NCBI GenBank assembly: GCA_039808325.1
Contig: JBDHSU010000101.1
Location: 1-15,131, forward strand
DNA: 15,131 bases
Reading direction: 5' to 3'
Origin: JAFKKS01 sp039808325
GTDB taxonomy: Bacteria; Pseudomonadota; Alphaproteobacteria; Rhizobiales; Xanthobacteraceae
In this document: piece after piece, positions 6,259 to 13,375 of the stretch
Numbering within the stretch: position 1 is the first letter of the stretch
Layout: each line of letters starts with the position of its first letter
Notes under the pieces: generated by a model
What the model saw: the letters and a program-made list of their open reading frames with translations, nothing else
The model's database searches: none
Told to the model about the DNA's origin: nothing
Position numbers and translations under genes: made by a program

Positions 6259-7506
6259 TTGCGGAAATCGCCATTGATGCTGGCGGCGCTCGTCGGTGCG
6301 TCGCTGTTGGGACTGTCGGTCGCCAGCGCGGCCGACGCCGTCAAAATCGGTATTCTTTTCCCGCTCACGGGAAACGCTGCCGCGGCGGGTCAGGCTGCAA
6401 AGGCGGCCGTGGAAGTCGCAACCGACATCGTCAACAATGATCATCCCGAGTTGAGCGACATTCCGCTCGCCAAAGGCGCCGGCTTGCCCGGCCTCGGCGG
6501 CGCCAAGATCGAACTCGTCTCCGTCGATCACCAGGGAAATCCCTCGGTTGCGCAACAGCAAACGCTGCGGCTGATCACGCAGGACAAGGTGCAAGCCCTC
6601 GTCGGCGCTTATCAATCGTCCTGCGCGCTGACCGCGACGGCGGTCGCCGAGCGCTACGGCATTCCCTTCGTCGTAGGCGATTCCGTTGCCGGGAACATCA
6701 CCGGCCGCGGCTTCAAGTGGACCTTCCGCGTGACCCCGCTCGCCGCCGATTTCGGCAACGCCTATATGAGCTTCATCGCGGACGCGCGGAAAGCCGGCAA
6801 GCAGATCCGCTCCATCGCGATCATCAACGAGAACACCGACTACGGCACGTCGGTCGCCGAGGCGATCGAAGGGGCGGCGAAGAAGGCGAATGTTCCGGTC
6901 GCCGCGCGCATTCCTTACAGCGCCAGTTCGACGGACGTTTCCGCGCAGGTGCTGCAGCTCAAGGACAAGCAGCCCGATCTCGTGATCTTCATCAGCTATA
7001 CGGCCGACGCGATCCTCTACATGAAGACGATGAAGAGCCTGGATTACACGCCGCCGATGGTGCTCGGCGATGACTCCGGTTTCTCGGATCCGTCCTTCAT
7101 TCCGGCCGTCAAAGACATCGCGCAAGGCGCTATGAACCGCAGCGCCTGGGACATCGGCAAGCCTGGCTCGACAACCTACAAAATCAACGAGATGTACAAG
7201 GCCAAGACTGGCAACGATCTTGACGATACGTCAGGTCGCGATCTGCAGGCGTTCCTCACACTTGCTGATGCAATCAACCGTGCCGGATCGACCGAACCGG
7301 CTAAGATCCAGGCGGCGCTCAAGGCGACCGATCTCAAGCCGAACCAGCTCATGATGGGCTATCGCGGCGTGAAGTTCGACGAGACCGGCCAGAACGTTCT
7401 TGCGTCCACCTACCTGATCCAGCTCAAGGGCAGCAGCTATGAACTCGTGTGGCCGTTCGACCGGACGCAGAACAAGCTGGAATGGCCGATGAAGGGCTGG
7501 AGGTAG
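6259..7506 (+). CDS. livK: HAAT-family ABC transporter substrate-binding protein (LivK-like)
   Basis: 415 residues, periplasmic binding protein of the Peripla_BP_6 type. A signal peptide (Arg2, Lys3, hydrophobic 5-20, VASA before the cleavage near 24/25) is followed by the typical first strand VKIGILFPLTGNAAAAG. Later landmarks: a VDHQGNP strand-turn near 94-100, VQALVGAYQSS, YGIPFVVGDS, an INENTDYG hinge segment, and the C-terminal pattern WPFDRTQNKLEWP, a tail I recall from many proteobacterial HAAT binding proteins. It captures an amino acid, amide or related small organic acid and delivers it to the permeases encoded downstream. The substrate cannot be deduced: the liv names reflect family, not proven branched-chain amino acid specificity. 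First gene of a five-gene operon with its own promoter at 6159-6187. Confidence 0.88.
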   Translation: MRKSPLMLAALVGASLLGLSVASAADAVKIGILFPLTGNAAAAGQAAKAAVEVATDIVNNDHPELSDIPLAKGAGLPGLGGAKIELVSVDHQGNPSVAQQQTLRLITQDKVQALVGAYQSSCALTATAVAERYGIPFVVGDSVAGNITGRGFKWTFRVTPLAADFGNAYMSFIADARKAGKQIRSIAIINENTDYGTSVAEAIEGAAKKANVPVAARIPYSASSTDVSAQVLQLKDKQPDLVIFISYTADAILYMKTMKSLDYTPPMVLGDDSGFSDPSFIPAVKDIAQGAMNRSAWDIGKPGSTTYKINEMYKAKTGNDLDDTSGRDLQAFLTLADAINRAGSTEPAKIQAALKATDLKPNQLMMGYRGVKFDETGQNVLASTYLIQLKGSSYELVWPFDRTQNKLEWPMKGWR

Positions 7507-7523
7507 CCGTCGCTCCCCCTTCG

Positions 7524-7545
7524 CGGCCGCGCCCGTTTGCGGCCG
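7524..7545 (+). promoter_or_regulatory. Intercistronic hairpin between the binding-protein and first permease genes
   Basis: CGGCCGC (7524-7530) pairs with GCGGCCG (7539-7545), a 7-base-pair all-GC stem with an 8-base loop, 18 bases after the binding-protein stop codon. No T-tract follows, so it is unlikely to be a full terminator. In many binding-protein operons such a hairpin protects the upstream mRNA or partly attenuates reading into the permease genes, giving excess binding protein; that role is inferred here. Confidence 0.45.
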
Positions 7546-7634
7546 GCGCGCCTTCGTCACAACAAGAGATTCCGGAGCGCCGGCACGCGCTTCGGAAGGC
7601 GGCAGCGACCAACCATCTCACGTCGGACTCTTGC

Positions 7635-8492
7635 ATGCTCCTTCTCCAGGTGATCGTCGGCGGACTGCTTCTCGGGGCGATCTACGCCCTGTTTTCGTCC
7701 GGCCTGACGCTGATCTGGGGCATGATGAACTTCATCAACTTCGCCCACGGCGAGTTCGTCATGCTGGGCATGTACGCCGCCCTGCTGGCGGCGATCTGGC
7801 TCGGCGGCGGCCCCGCCGTCTTCGGCTTCGCCTCGCTGCTCGCATTGTTCGTTCTCGGCGTCGTCATCTACTTCTCGCTGATCCGCCACGTCGTGCGCGG
7901 ACCGATGCTGGCGCAAATCCTTTCGACCTTCGGGCTGGCTCTGCTGCTGCGCTACACGGCGTTCTGGCTGTTCTCGGCGAACGTCGTCTCGATGCCGGAG
8001 ACGGTGCTCTCGGGCAACCTCAATGTCGGCGGTATTCTCGTCTCCGTGCCGCAACTGATCGCCGGCGTCATCGCCGCCGCGCTCACCGTCGCGATGCATC
8101 TTCTCCTCACGCGCACCACGATCGGCAGCAAGCTGCTCGCCGTCGCGGAGGACCGTAACGCCGCCATGCTGATGGGCATCCGGCCCGACCGCATGCAAGC
8201 CTTGGCGTGGGGACTGTCGGCCGGCAGCGCCGGCATCGCCGGGGCGCTGATGGCCATGTCCTATCCGTGGTCGCCGTCGGTCGGCGAGACGTTCGGCCTG
8301 ACCGCGTTCGTGGTCGTCACCTTCGGCGGCTTCGGCAGCGTGCCGGGCGCGATGTATGCCGGCCTCATCATCGGTCTGATCCAGGCGCTCTCCGCCTACT
8401 ATCTCGGCCCGATCTACAAGGACGTCGTGGTCTACGCCCTGTTCGTCGCGCTGCTGTGGCTGCGCCCGCAGGGCCTGATGGGGAAGGCCTGA
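7635..8492 (+). CDS. livH: HAAT-family ABC transporter permease (LivH-like)
   Basis: 285 residues with about eight hydrophobic segments, an inner-membrane permease half. The N-terminus VIVGGLLLGAIYALFSSGLT followed by LIWGMMNFINFAHGEF is the diagnostic LivH signature. Residues near 175-195 (LLAVAEDRNAAMLMGI) are the coupling-loop region that contacts the ATPases; the chain ends in ALLWLRPQGLMGKA, typical of this family. The ATG at 7635 is chosen because it begins directly at the first helix; in-frame upstream residues from 7449 are low-complexity and overlap the preceding gene. The ribosome site is weak, after a 128-base gap holding the 7524-7545 hairpin. Pairs with the LivM-like protein to form the channel. 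Confidence 0.92.
   Translation: MLLLQVIVGGLLLGAIYALFSSGLTLIWGMMNFINFAHGEFVMLGMYAALLAAIWLGGGPAVFGFASLLALFVLGVVIYFSLIRHVVRGPMLAQILSTFGLALLLRYTAFWLFSANVVSMPETVLSGNLNVGGILVSVPQLIAGVIAAALTVAMHLLLTRTTIGSKLLAVAEDRNAAMLMGIRPDRMQALAWGLSAGSAGIAGALMAMSYPWSPSVGETFGLTAFVVVTFGGFGSVPGAMYAGLIIGLIQALSAYYLGPIYKDVVVYALFVALLWLRPQGLMGKA
8481..8487 (+). promoter_or_regulatory. Ribosome binding site deciding the TTG start of the second permease
   Basis: GGGAAGG lies 7 bases before TTG at 8495, inside the last codons of the LivH-like gene. No in-frame ATG exists near the expected N-terminus, so TTG is the best start. Confidence 0.5.
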
Positions 8493-8494
8493 TC

Positions 8495-9481
8495 TTGAAG
8501 GAGGCAACGGCACCGAAAATCGCCTGGGGCTGGGTCGCGCTCGCGGCCATCTTCCTGGCTTATCCGCTGGTCTTCCAAAGCGCGTTCTTCCGCGACATCG
8601 GCGTGCTGCTTCTGCTCGCCGCGATTTCCGCTTCGGCGTGGAACATCGTCGGCGGCTATGCCGGGCAGGTCTCCGTCGGCCACGGCATGTTTTTCGGCGT
8701 CGGCGCCTATGTCCCGCTGATGGCCTTCACGCATCTCGGCTGGCCGCCGCTGCTCGGCGTCCCGATCGCGATCGTGGTGGTGCTGATCCTTTCCGTCATC
8801 GTCGGCATGCCGACCTTCCGCCTGCAGGGCCACTACTTCAGCATGGCGACGCTCGCGGTCGCGGAACTGATCCGCCTGCTGGTCGGCACCTGGGATTTCG
8901 CCGGCGCCGCCATCGGCCTCTCCGGCCCGGCGATCCCGCGCGGCTGGTGGGATCTCACCTTCACCAGCGAACTGCCCTACTATTATATTTTCCTCGGCGT
9001 GCTCGCGACCCTGCTTCTGGTGACGTGGCAGGTGCAGCGCAGCCGCTTCGGCTATTACATGCGCGCCGTGAAAGCCGGCGAGCGCGCCGCGCGCAGCCTC
9101 GGCGTTCCGGTGCGGCGCACGAAACTCTACGCTCTGATGCTCAGCGCCGCCTTCACCTCGGTCGCCGGCTCGCTCTATTCGATCAAGACCGGCTTCGTCG
9201 ATCCCGAGAGCGGCTTCGGCATCCTCGTCTCCGTGCAGATGCTGATCATTGCCGCGCTCGGCGGCGCCGGAACGCTGATCGGACCGCTGATCGGCGCCAT
9301 CATCCTCATTCCGCTGCAGACCGCGACCAACACCTGGTTCGGTGGCGGCGGCTCCGGGCTCACCTACATTCTTTACGGCGGCATCATCGTGCTGCTCGCC
9401 CGATTCGAGCCGGGTGGCTTGGTCGAACTATGGAACACCTACGCGCCGCGGCGCTGGAGGAGCGGCAGCCATGCTCCTTGA
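8495..9481 (+). CDS. livM: HAAT-family ABC transporter permease (LivM-like)
   Basis: 328 residues with eight to nine hydrophobic segments, the second permease half. Family landmarks: SASAWNIVGGYAGQVSVGHGMFFGVGAY in the first third, GMPTFRLQGHYFSMATLAVAE in the middle, the coupling loop YYMRAVKAGERAARSLGV, and GGAGTLIGPLIGA near the C-terminus. The TTG start at 8495 is two bases after the LivH-like stop and the reading frame ends 11 bases inside the next gene, so translation across livH-M-G is tightly coupled. Much longer in-frame versions starting at 8207 would sit inside livH and are rejected. Confidence 0.9.
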   Translation: MKEATAPKIAWGWVALAAIFLAYPLVFQSAFFRDIGVLLLLAAISASAWNIVGGYAGQVSVGHGMFFGVGAYVPLMAFTHLGWPPLLGVPIAIVVVLILSVIVGMPTFRLQGHYFSMATLAVAELIRLLVGTWDFAGAAIGLSGPAIPRGWWDLTFTSELPYYYIFLGVLATLLLVTWQVQRSRFGYYMRAVKAGERAARSLGVPVRRTKLYALMLSAAFTSVAGSLYSIKTGFVDPESGFGILVSVQMLIIAALGGAGTLIGPLIGAIILIPLQTATNTWFGGGGSGLTYILYGGIIVLLARFEPGGLVELWNTYAPRRWRSGSHAP

Positions 9482-10217
9482 AGCCAAGAACGTCGCCAAG
9501 CATTTCGGCGAGTTCCGCGCTGTCGCCGCCGCCAATCTGACGGTGGCGGAAGGCGACGTGATCGGACTGATCGGCCCGAACGGCGCCGGCAAGTCCACGT
9601 TCTTCAACTGCCTCGCCGGCGATACCGAACCGACCGCCGGCACCATCCTGTTCGACGGCCAGGACGTCACCACAGCCTCGACCGAAGCCCACGCCCGGCT
9701 CGGTATCGGCCGCACCTTCCAGGTGCCGGCGACCTTCGAGGACATGAGCATCCTCGAGAATGTCATGGTCGGTGCGTTCATGCGTCATCCCAAACGCGCC
9801 GATGCGCAAGCGCATGCGGAAAAAATCATCGAGATGACCGGCCTCAAGGACCAGGCGCATCTGCGCGCCCGCTCGCTCGGCACGCCCGGCCGCAAACGGT
9901 TGGAGATCGCCCGGGTGCTCGCGACCGGCCCACGCCTGATGCTCCTCGACGAGGCGCTCGCCGGCCTGACGCCGGGCGAGTTGCAGCAGGCGATCGCGCT
10001 CGTCCGCCGCATCCATGAATCCGGCGTCACGCTCGTCATCGTCGAGCACATCATGGAAGTGATCATGACGCTCACCGCGCGCGTTCTGGTCTTCAACCAG
10101 GGCCGCGTGATCGCAAGCGGCAAGCCGCAGGACGTCGTCAAGGATCCGGTGGTGATCGAGGCTTATCTCGGCCATGGCCACGGCAAGCGAGCGCGCAAGC
10201 GAGGGCCGGCGGCATGA
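9471..10217 (+). CDS. livG: HAAT-family ABC transporter ATPase (LivG-like) with a non-canonical signature
   Basis: 248-residue cytoplasmic ATPase. Walker A GPNGAGKST is at 35-43, the Q-loop RTFQ ends at Gln84, Walker B LMLLDE at 156-161 and the switch His193 is in VEHIMEVIM. Where ABC ATPases have LSGGQ, this protein reads LGTPGRKRLEIAR (136-148). I recall this LGTPGRKR/AGRKR form from a branch of HAAT ATPases, so it is likely a subfamily trait and not a defect; the partner LivF carries a full LSGGE. The ATG at 9471 has GGAGGAG 8 bases upstream. The C-terminus is a short basic GHGHGKRARKRG tail, partly produced by an imperfect 12-base tandem repeat at 10182-10205. The stop overlaps the next start by four bases (ATGA). 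Confidence 0.9.
   Translation: MLLEAKNVAKHFGEFRAVAAANLTVAEGDVIGLIGPNGAGKSTFFNCLAGDTEPTAGTILFDGQDVTTASTEAHARLGIGRTFQVPATFEDMSILENVMVGAFMRHPKRADAQAHAEKIIEMTGLKDQAHLRARSLGTPGRKRLEIARVLATGPRLMLLDEALAGLTPGELQQAIALVRRIHESGVTLVIVEHIMEVIMTLTARVLVFNQGRVIASGKPQDVVKDPVVIEAYLGHGHGKRARKRGPAA
10182..10205 (+). repeat. Imperfect 12-base tandem repeat at the 3' end of livG
   Basis: Two adjacent 12-base units sharing GCAAGCGAG (10183-10191 and 10195-10203) encode the basic tail residues GKRA and RKRG. The second copy also supplies the GAGGG that serves as the livF ribosome site. Confidence 0.6.
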
Positions 10218-10972
10218 ACGGCACGGACGAACTGGTCGTCGAGCATCTCGAGGTCCGCTACGGCGACCTCGTCGGTGTCTCAGATGTCTCCCTGAAAGTG
10301 CCACAGGGCAGCGTCGTTGCCTTGCTCGGCTCCAATGGTGCCGGCAAGACGACGACTCTGAACGCCATCGCCGGTCTGGCGCGCGCGACAGCCGGCGACG
10401 TCCGCTGGCGCGGCGAATCCATCGCCAACAAGCCGGCTTACGCGATCGTTTCCAGCGGGCTCGCGCTATCGCCTGAGGGATGGCGCCTGTTCGTCTCGCA
10501 GACGGTCGAGCAGAATTTGCGTCTCGGCGCGACCGCGCTCACCGACAAGGCGAATCTGGCCGCGCAGTTCGAGCGCGTCTACGCGTTCTTTCCCCGCCTC
10601 GCCGAACGGCGCAAGCAAAGCGCCGGCACGCTCTCTGGCGGCGAGCGGCAGATGCTCGCCATGGGCCGCGCGCTGATGAGCGAGCCGCGCCTTCTGCTGC
10701 TCGACGAGCCGAGTCTTGGTCTGGCGCCGGCGATCGTCGAAGCGCTTTACGAGACGCTGCATCGGCTGCATTCCGGCGGACTGACGCTCCTGCTCGCGGA
10801 GCAGTCCATTCCGCTAGCGCTCGACATCGCCGACTATGCCTATGTGCTGCAGACCGGTCGCACCGTGCTCGAAGGTACCGCCGAGGAACTCGAGGACAAC
10901 GCGCAGGTACAGGCGATCTATCTCGGCCTCAGCGGCGCGGACGACACCGAAGCCGCGGCGCCGCGACCCTAG
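10214..10972 (+). CDS. livF: HAAT-family ABC transporter ATPase (LivF-like)
   Basis: 252-residue cytoplasmic ATPase, partner of the LivG-like protein. Walker A GSNGAGKTT at 39-47, Q-loop region LSPEGWRLF (85-93) with the PEG characteristic of LivF, signature LSGGERQ (140-146), Walker B LLLLDE (160-165), and AEQS at 195-198 in place of a switch His, which is the usual LivF state (VEQN). The ATG overlaps the livG stop (ATGA), with GAGGG 8 bases upstream. Last gene of the operon. Its stop is only 23 bases from the stop of the converging thioesterase gene, and no strong terminator separates them. Confidence 0.92.
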   Translation: MNGTDELVVEHLEVRYGDLVGVSDVSLKVPQGSVVALLGSNGAGKTTTLNAIAGLARATAGDVRWRGESIANKPAYAIVSSGLALSPEGWRLFVSQTVEQNLRLGATALTDKANLAAQFERVYAFFPRLAERRKQSAGTLSGGERQMLAMGRALMSEPRLLLLDEPSLGLAPAIVEALYETLHRLHSGGLTLLLAEQSIPLALDIADYAYVLQTGRTVLEGTAEELEDNAQVQAIYLGLSGADDTEAAAPRP

Positions 10973-10995
10973 ACTCGCCGTATCTCGGCGCTATC

Positions 10996-11382
10996 TCACT
11001 TCTGGAGCCGACGCTCGAGCTCCAGTTTTTTCACGATCGCGCGTTCGTGCACGCCTCGCGCGACGACGGACGGTCCCGCCGTCGCCTCGACGCGAAAAAC
11101 GAGCCTTTTGGGTCGAACGGCAACGATCCGTACGTTGGCGTGTACCTGCGTGCCGACAGGAGCGGCCGCGAGGTGATCGACATAGACGGCGGTACCGACG
11201 GTCAATTCGCCATCGTCGAGCAGAGGCTTCGCGGCGGCGACACAAGTGTCCTCCAGCATGAAGATGAGGTTCGGCGTCGCCAACACCGGCAGATCGACGG
11301 TGCCGTGGGCGCGCACGGTGAGAGCCTCGTCCACGAGCCAGTCGCGGGTCGCGCCTTTGCCGATTGCGCTCTCATCGATCAT
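10996..11382 (-). CDS. FlK-like hot-dog fold acyl-CoA thioesterase
   Basis: 128-residue protein resembling Streptomyces fluoroacetyl-CoA thioesterase FlK. The three FlK catalytic positions are matched with exact spacing: Thr36 (ATPN), Glu44 eight residues later (FMLED) and His70 twenty-six residues further (VDHLAAAPVG), equivalent to FlK Thr42, Glu50 and His76. The following HLAAAPVG and the late ARGVHERAIV also fit FlK (THTAATPPG; GSGTHERAV). The family hydrolyses small acyl-CoAs in the cytoplasm; most FlK homologues do not act on fluoroacetyl-CoA, so the substrate is unknown. The ATG at 11382 has GGGGAGG close upstream; longer in-frame forms would run into the crotonase gene. Last gene of the minus-strand run, 20 bases after the crotonase stop. 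Confidence 0.8.
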   Translation of the reverse strand: MIDESAIGKGATRDWLVDEALTVRAHGTVDLPVLATPNLIFMLEDTCVAAAKPLLDDGELTVGTAVYVDHLAAAPVGTQVHANVRIVAVRPKRLVFRVEATAGPSVVARGVHERAIVKKLELERRLQK

Positions 11383-11402
11383 CACCGCCTCCCCGTATCG
11401 CT

Positions 11403-12230
11403 TCAAACGCCGCGGAATCGCGGCGTCCGCTTCTCGAAGAATGCAGCCACCCCTTCTTGGAAGTCGGCTGTCGCCCATAGCGACGTAACGGTGTCTTTCG
11501 TCGGATCGTCGGCATGGGCGACCGAACCTTCCCCGACCTCCGCCAGCACTTGCTTCAAGGCGCGAAGACCGAGCGGCGACTTCTGCGCGACGGTCTGCGC
11601 CATCGCGTAAGTGAACGGCTCAAGCGTCGCCTCCGGCACCACCCAGTTGAAGTAGCCCATCTGCCGCGCCTCCTCGGCGCCGAACAGCATATCGGTCATG
11701 ATCATCGCCTTGACCGCCGCGGGCGACACCAGGCGCAGCAGACGCCGCAAGTTCTCCCGGTCCGGACAATGTCCGAACCGCCCCACCGGAACCCCGATGC
11801 GCGCGCCGGCGGCGCCGATGCGAAGATCGCACGCCGCGGCAAGCTCGCAGCCTCCGCCGACCGCGAAGCCATACACCATAGCGATGACGGGAAACGGCGC
11901 ACGTTCGATCGCATTCAGGCAGCGGTTGAGTTGGTCGAAATGCGCTTGCGCCGTCACGGGCGTCAGCTTCCACAACTCATTCAGGTCCATGCCGGATCCG
12001 AACGATTGCTGGCCGGCGCCGCGCAGAATCGCAACCCGCATCGCGGGATCGGCAGCGAGCTGCTCGACCGCATCGACGAGGCCATCGAGCACGTCGTCGG
12101 TCAGCGCATTGCGCGTTTCCCGCCGATCGATGACGATGGTCGCGATCGGTCCGTCGCGACGGATCACGATCGCCTTTTGGGGCTGCTCCGCCGTGTTGGA
12201 TGACGGACGGGCCTCAGAAGCCTTGGGCAC
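11403..12230 (-). CDS. Crotonase-family protein (enoyl-CoA hydratase/isomerase-like) lacking the second catalytic Glu
   Basis: 275 residues. The crotonase core is clear: IATIVIDRRETRNAL (29-43), the oxyanion-hole region SFGSGMDL (76-83), GGGCELAAACDLRIG (125-139) and the C-terminal FQEGVAAFFEKRTPRF. Glu129 matches Glu144 of rat enoyl-CoA hydratase. The position of Glu164, 20 residues later, is Val149 in ARIGVPVGRFG. Hydration of enoyl-CoA normally uses both glutamates, so another crotonase reaction (isomerase, hydrolase, lyase, dehalogenase-like) is possible. The start is GTG at 12230 because an excellent ribosome site (GAGGAGGT) lies five bases upstream; it overlaps the end of the CoA-transferase gene by 17 bases. 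Substrate unknown. Confidence 0.85.
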   Translation of the reverse strand: MPKASEARPSSNTAEQPQKAIVIRRDGPIATIVIDRRETRNALTDDVLDGLVDAVEQLAADPAMRVAILRGAGQQSFGSGMDLNELWKLTPVTAQAHFDQLNRCLNAIERAPFPVIAMVYGFAVGGGCELAAACDLRIGAAGARIGVPVGRFGHCPDRENLRRLLRLVSPAAVKAMIMTDMLFGAEEARQMGYFNWVVPEATLEPFTYAMAQTVAQKSPLGLRALKQVLAEVGEGSVAHADDPTKDTVTSLWATADFQEGVAAFFEKRTPRFRGV

Positions 12231-13353
12231 GACGCACCTCCTCGGTGTGTTCGCCCGCATCCGGCGGCGACAGCCGGATGTCGCAGGGCGTACGGTCGAA
12301 CTTCACGGGAAAGCCGAGCGACGGAATGGTTCCGACGCGCGGATGTTGCATCGGGATGACCATGTCATTCGCCCGCACCTGCTCGTCATCCATCGCCTCG
12401 GCCACCGTGTGCAGCGGCCCGGCGGGAACGCGCGCATCGCGCAGCCGCGCGATCCAATAGGAGCGCGGATGCGCGACGAGCTTTTCCTCCATCGTCGCCG
12501 TCAGCACGGCACGATTGGCCACGCGCGCGTCATTGTCCTTGAAACGCACGTCGTCGGCGATCTCGGGGCAGCCGAGGGCGTCGCAAAGCCGCTTCCACTC
12601 GCCGGCATTCGACACCGCAATCACGATATGGCCGTCGCCGACGCGATAGAGCCCCGTCGGGGACATGATCGGATGATGATTGCCGGCGAGGCCGGGGGTC
12701 TTGCCGGTGAGCAGGTAGGTCAGCCCATGGAAACTCATCAGGCTGACGAGGCTTTCCAAGAGCGAGACCTGAACGTGCTGCCCCCGCCCTGACTTCGTCC
12801 GCTCGAACAGCGCGGCGAGGATGCCGAACGCCCCGAACACGCCTGTAAGCAAATCCGCCAGCGGTAGGCCGGAGCGCACCGGCCCCGACGCGTCCGTTCC
12901 GGTGATGCTCATCAAGCCGGAATAGGCCTGGATGACGTTATCGTAGGACGGGTCCATCGCGCGCGGCCCGACGGAACCGTTGCCGTTGATCGAACAATAG
13001 ATGAGGCTCGGATGCTGCGCGCACACCGTCGCGGCGTCCAGCCCGAAGGATGCCATGACTCCCGGGCGCAGATTCTGCACCAGGACGTCCGCCCGCGCGA
13101 TCAAGGCGCACGCCAGCGCCGCGTCTTCTTCCTTCCCGAGGTCGAGCGTAACGCCGCGCTTGTTGCGGTTGACCGACATGAAATCGATCCGCTCGCCCTT
13201 GTAGAGCGGCCCCCACAGCCGGCCGATCTCACCGCCCGGGCGCTCGATCTTGATGACGTCGGCCCCGAGGTCGCCGAGCATCATCGTGCACTGCGGCCCC
13301 GCACGCGCATGCGTGAAGTCGACAACCCTTACGCCTTCGAGAGGCCCTGCCAT
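12214..13353 (-). CDS. Class III CoA-transferase (CaiB/BaiF family)
   Basis: 379 residues. The N-terminus PLEGVRVVDFTH, then LGDLGADVIKIERPGGE and NRNKRGVTLDL are the standard CaiB/BaiF landmarks. Asp138 in SYDNVIQAYSGLMSITG is at the position of the catalytic Asp that forms a mixed anhydride with the acid substrate (Asp156 in alpha-methylacyl-CoA racemase, Asp169 in formyl-CoA transferase). It either moves CoA between carboxylic acids or, less likely here, epimerises an acyl-CoA. The ATG at 13353 has GAGGG 10 bases upstream. It lies 22 bases after the permease stop and overlaps the crotonase start, so it should be co-expressed with transport and downstream steps. The acid substrate is not predictable from sequence. 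Confidence 0.9.
   Translation of the reverse strand: MAGPLEGVRVVDFTHARAGPQCTMMLGDLGADVIKIERPGGEIGRLWGPLYKGERIDFMSVNRNKRGVTLDLGKEEDAALACALIARADVLVQNLRPGVMASFGLDAATVCAQHPSLIYCSINGNGSVGPRAMDPSYDNVIQAYSGLMSITGTDASGPVRSGLPLADLLTGVFGAFGILAALFERTKSGRGQHVQVSLLESLVSLMSFHGLTYLLTGKTPGLAGNHHPIMSPTGLYRVGDGHIVIAVSNAGEWKRLCDALGCPEIADDVRFKDNDARVANRAVLTATMEEKLVAHPRSYWIARLRDARVPAGPLHTVAEAMDDEQVRANDMVIPMQHPRVGTIPSLGFPVKFDRTPCDIRLSPPDAGEHTEEVRRAQGF
12236..12243 (-). promoter_or_regulatory. Near-perfect ribosome binding site for the crotonase gene
   Basis: On the minus strand GAGGAGGT lies five bases before GTG at 12230, inside the last codons of the CoA-transferase gene. It decides for the GTG start over the ATG at 12260. 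Confidence 0.75.
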
Positions 13354-13375
13354 AACGCCTTTTCCCTCGTTGCCC

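Noticed and set aside
8207..8494. In-frame N-terminal extension of the LivM-like protein into livH
   Set aside because: The extension is Arg-rich out-of-frame livH sequence without family resemblance; TTG at 8495 has a ribosome site and gives the normal length.
6259..10972. Firm assignment of the HAAT operon to leucine/isoleucine/valine uptake
   Set aside because: The family also carries amides, urea, aromatic and other organic acids, and nothing readable in the binding protein fixes the ligand.
10976..10990. CGCCG-TATCT-CGGCG hairpin between the converging operons as a bidirectional terminator
   Set aside because: The stem is only 5 base pairs and no T-tract follows on either strand; too weak to call.
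10480..11610. Plus-strand open frame of 376 codons running through the livF/thioesterase junction
   Set aside because: It overlaps livF in another frame and lies antisense to the thioesterase and crotonase genes, all with strong family matches.
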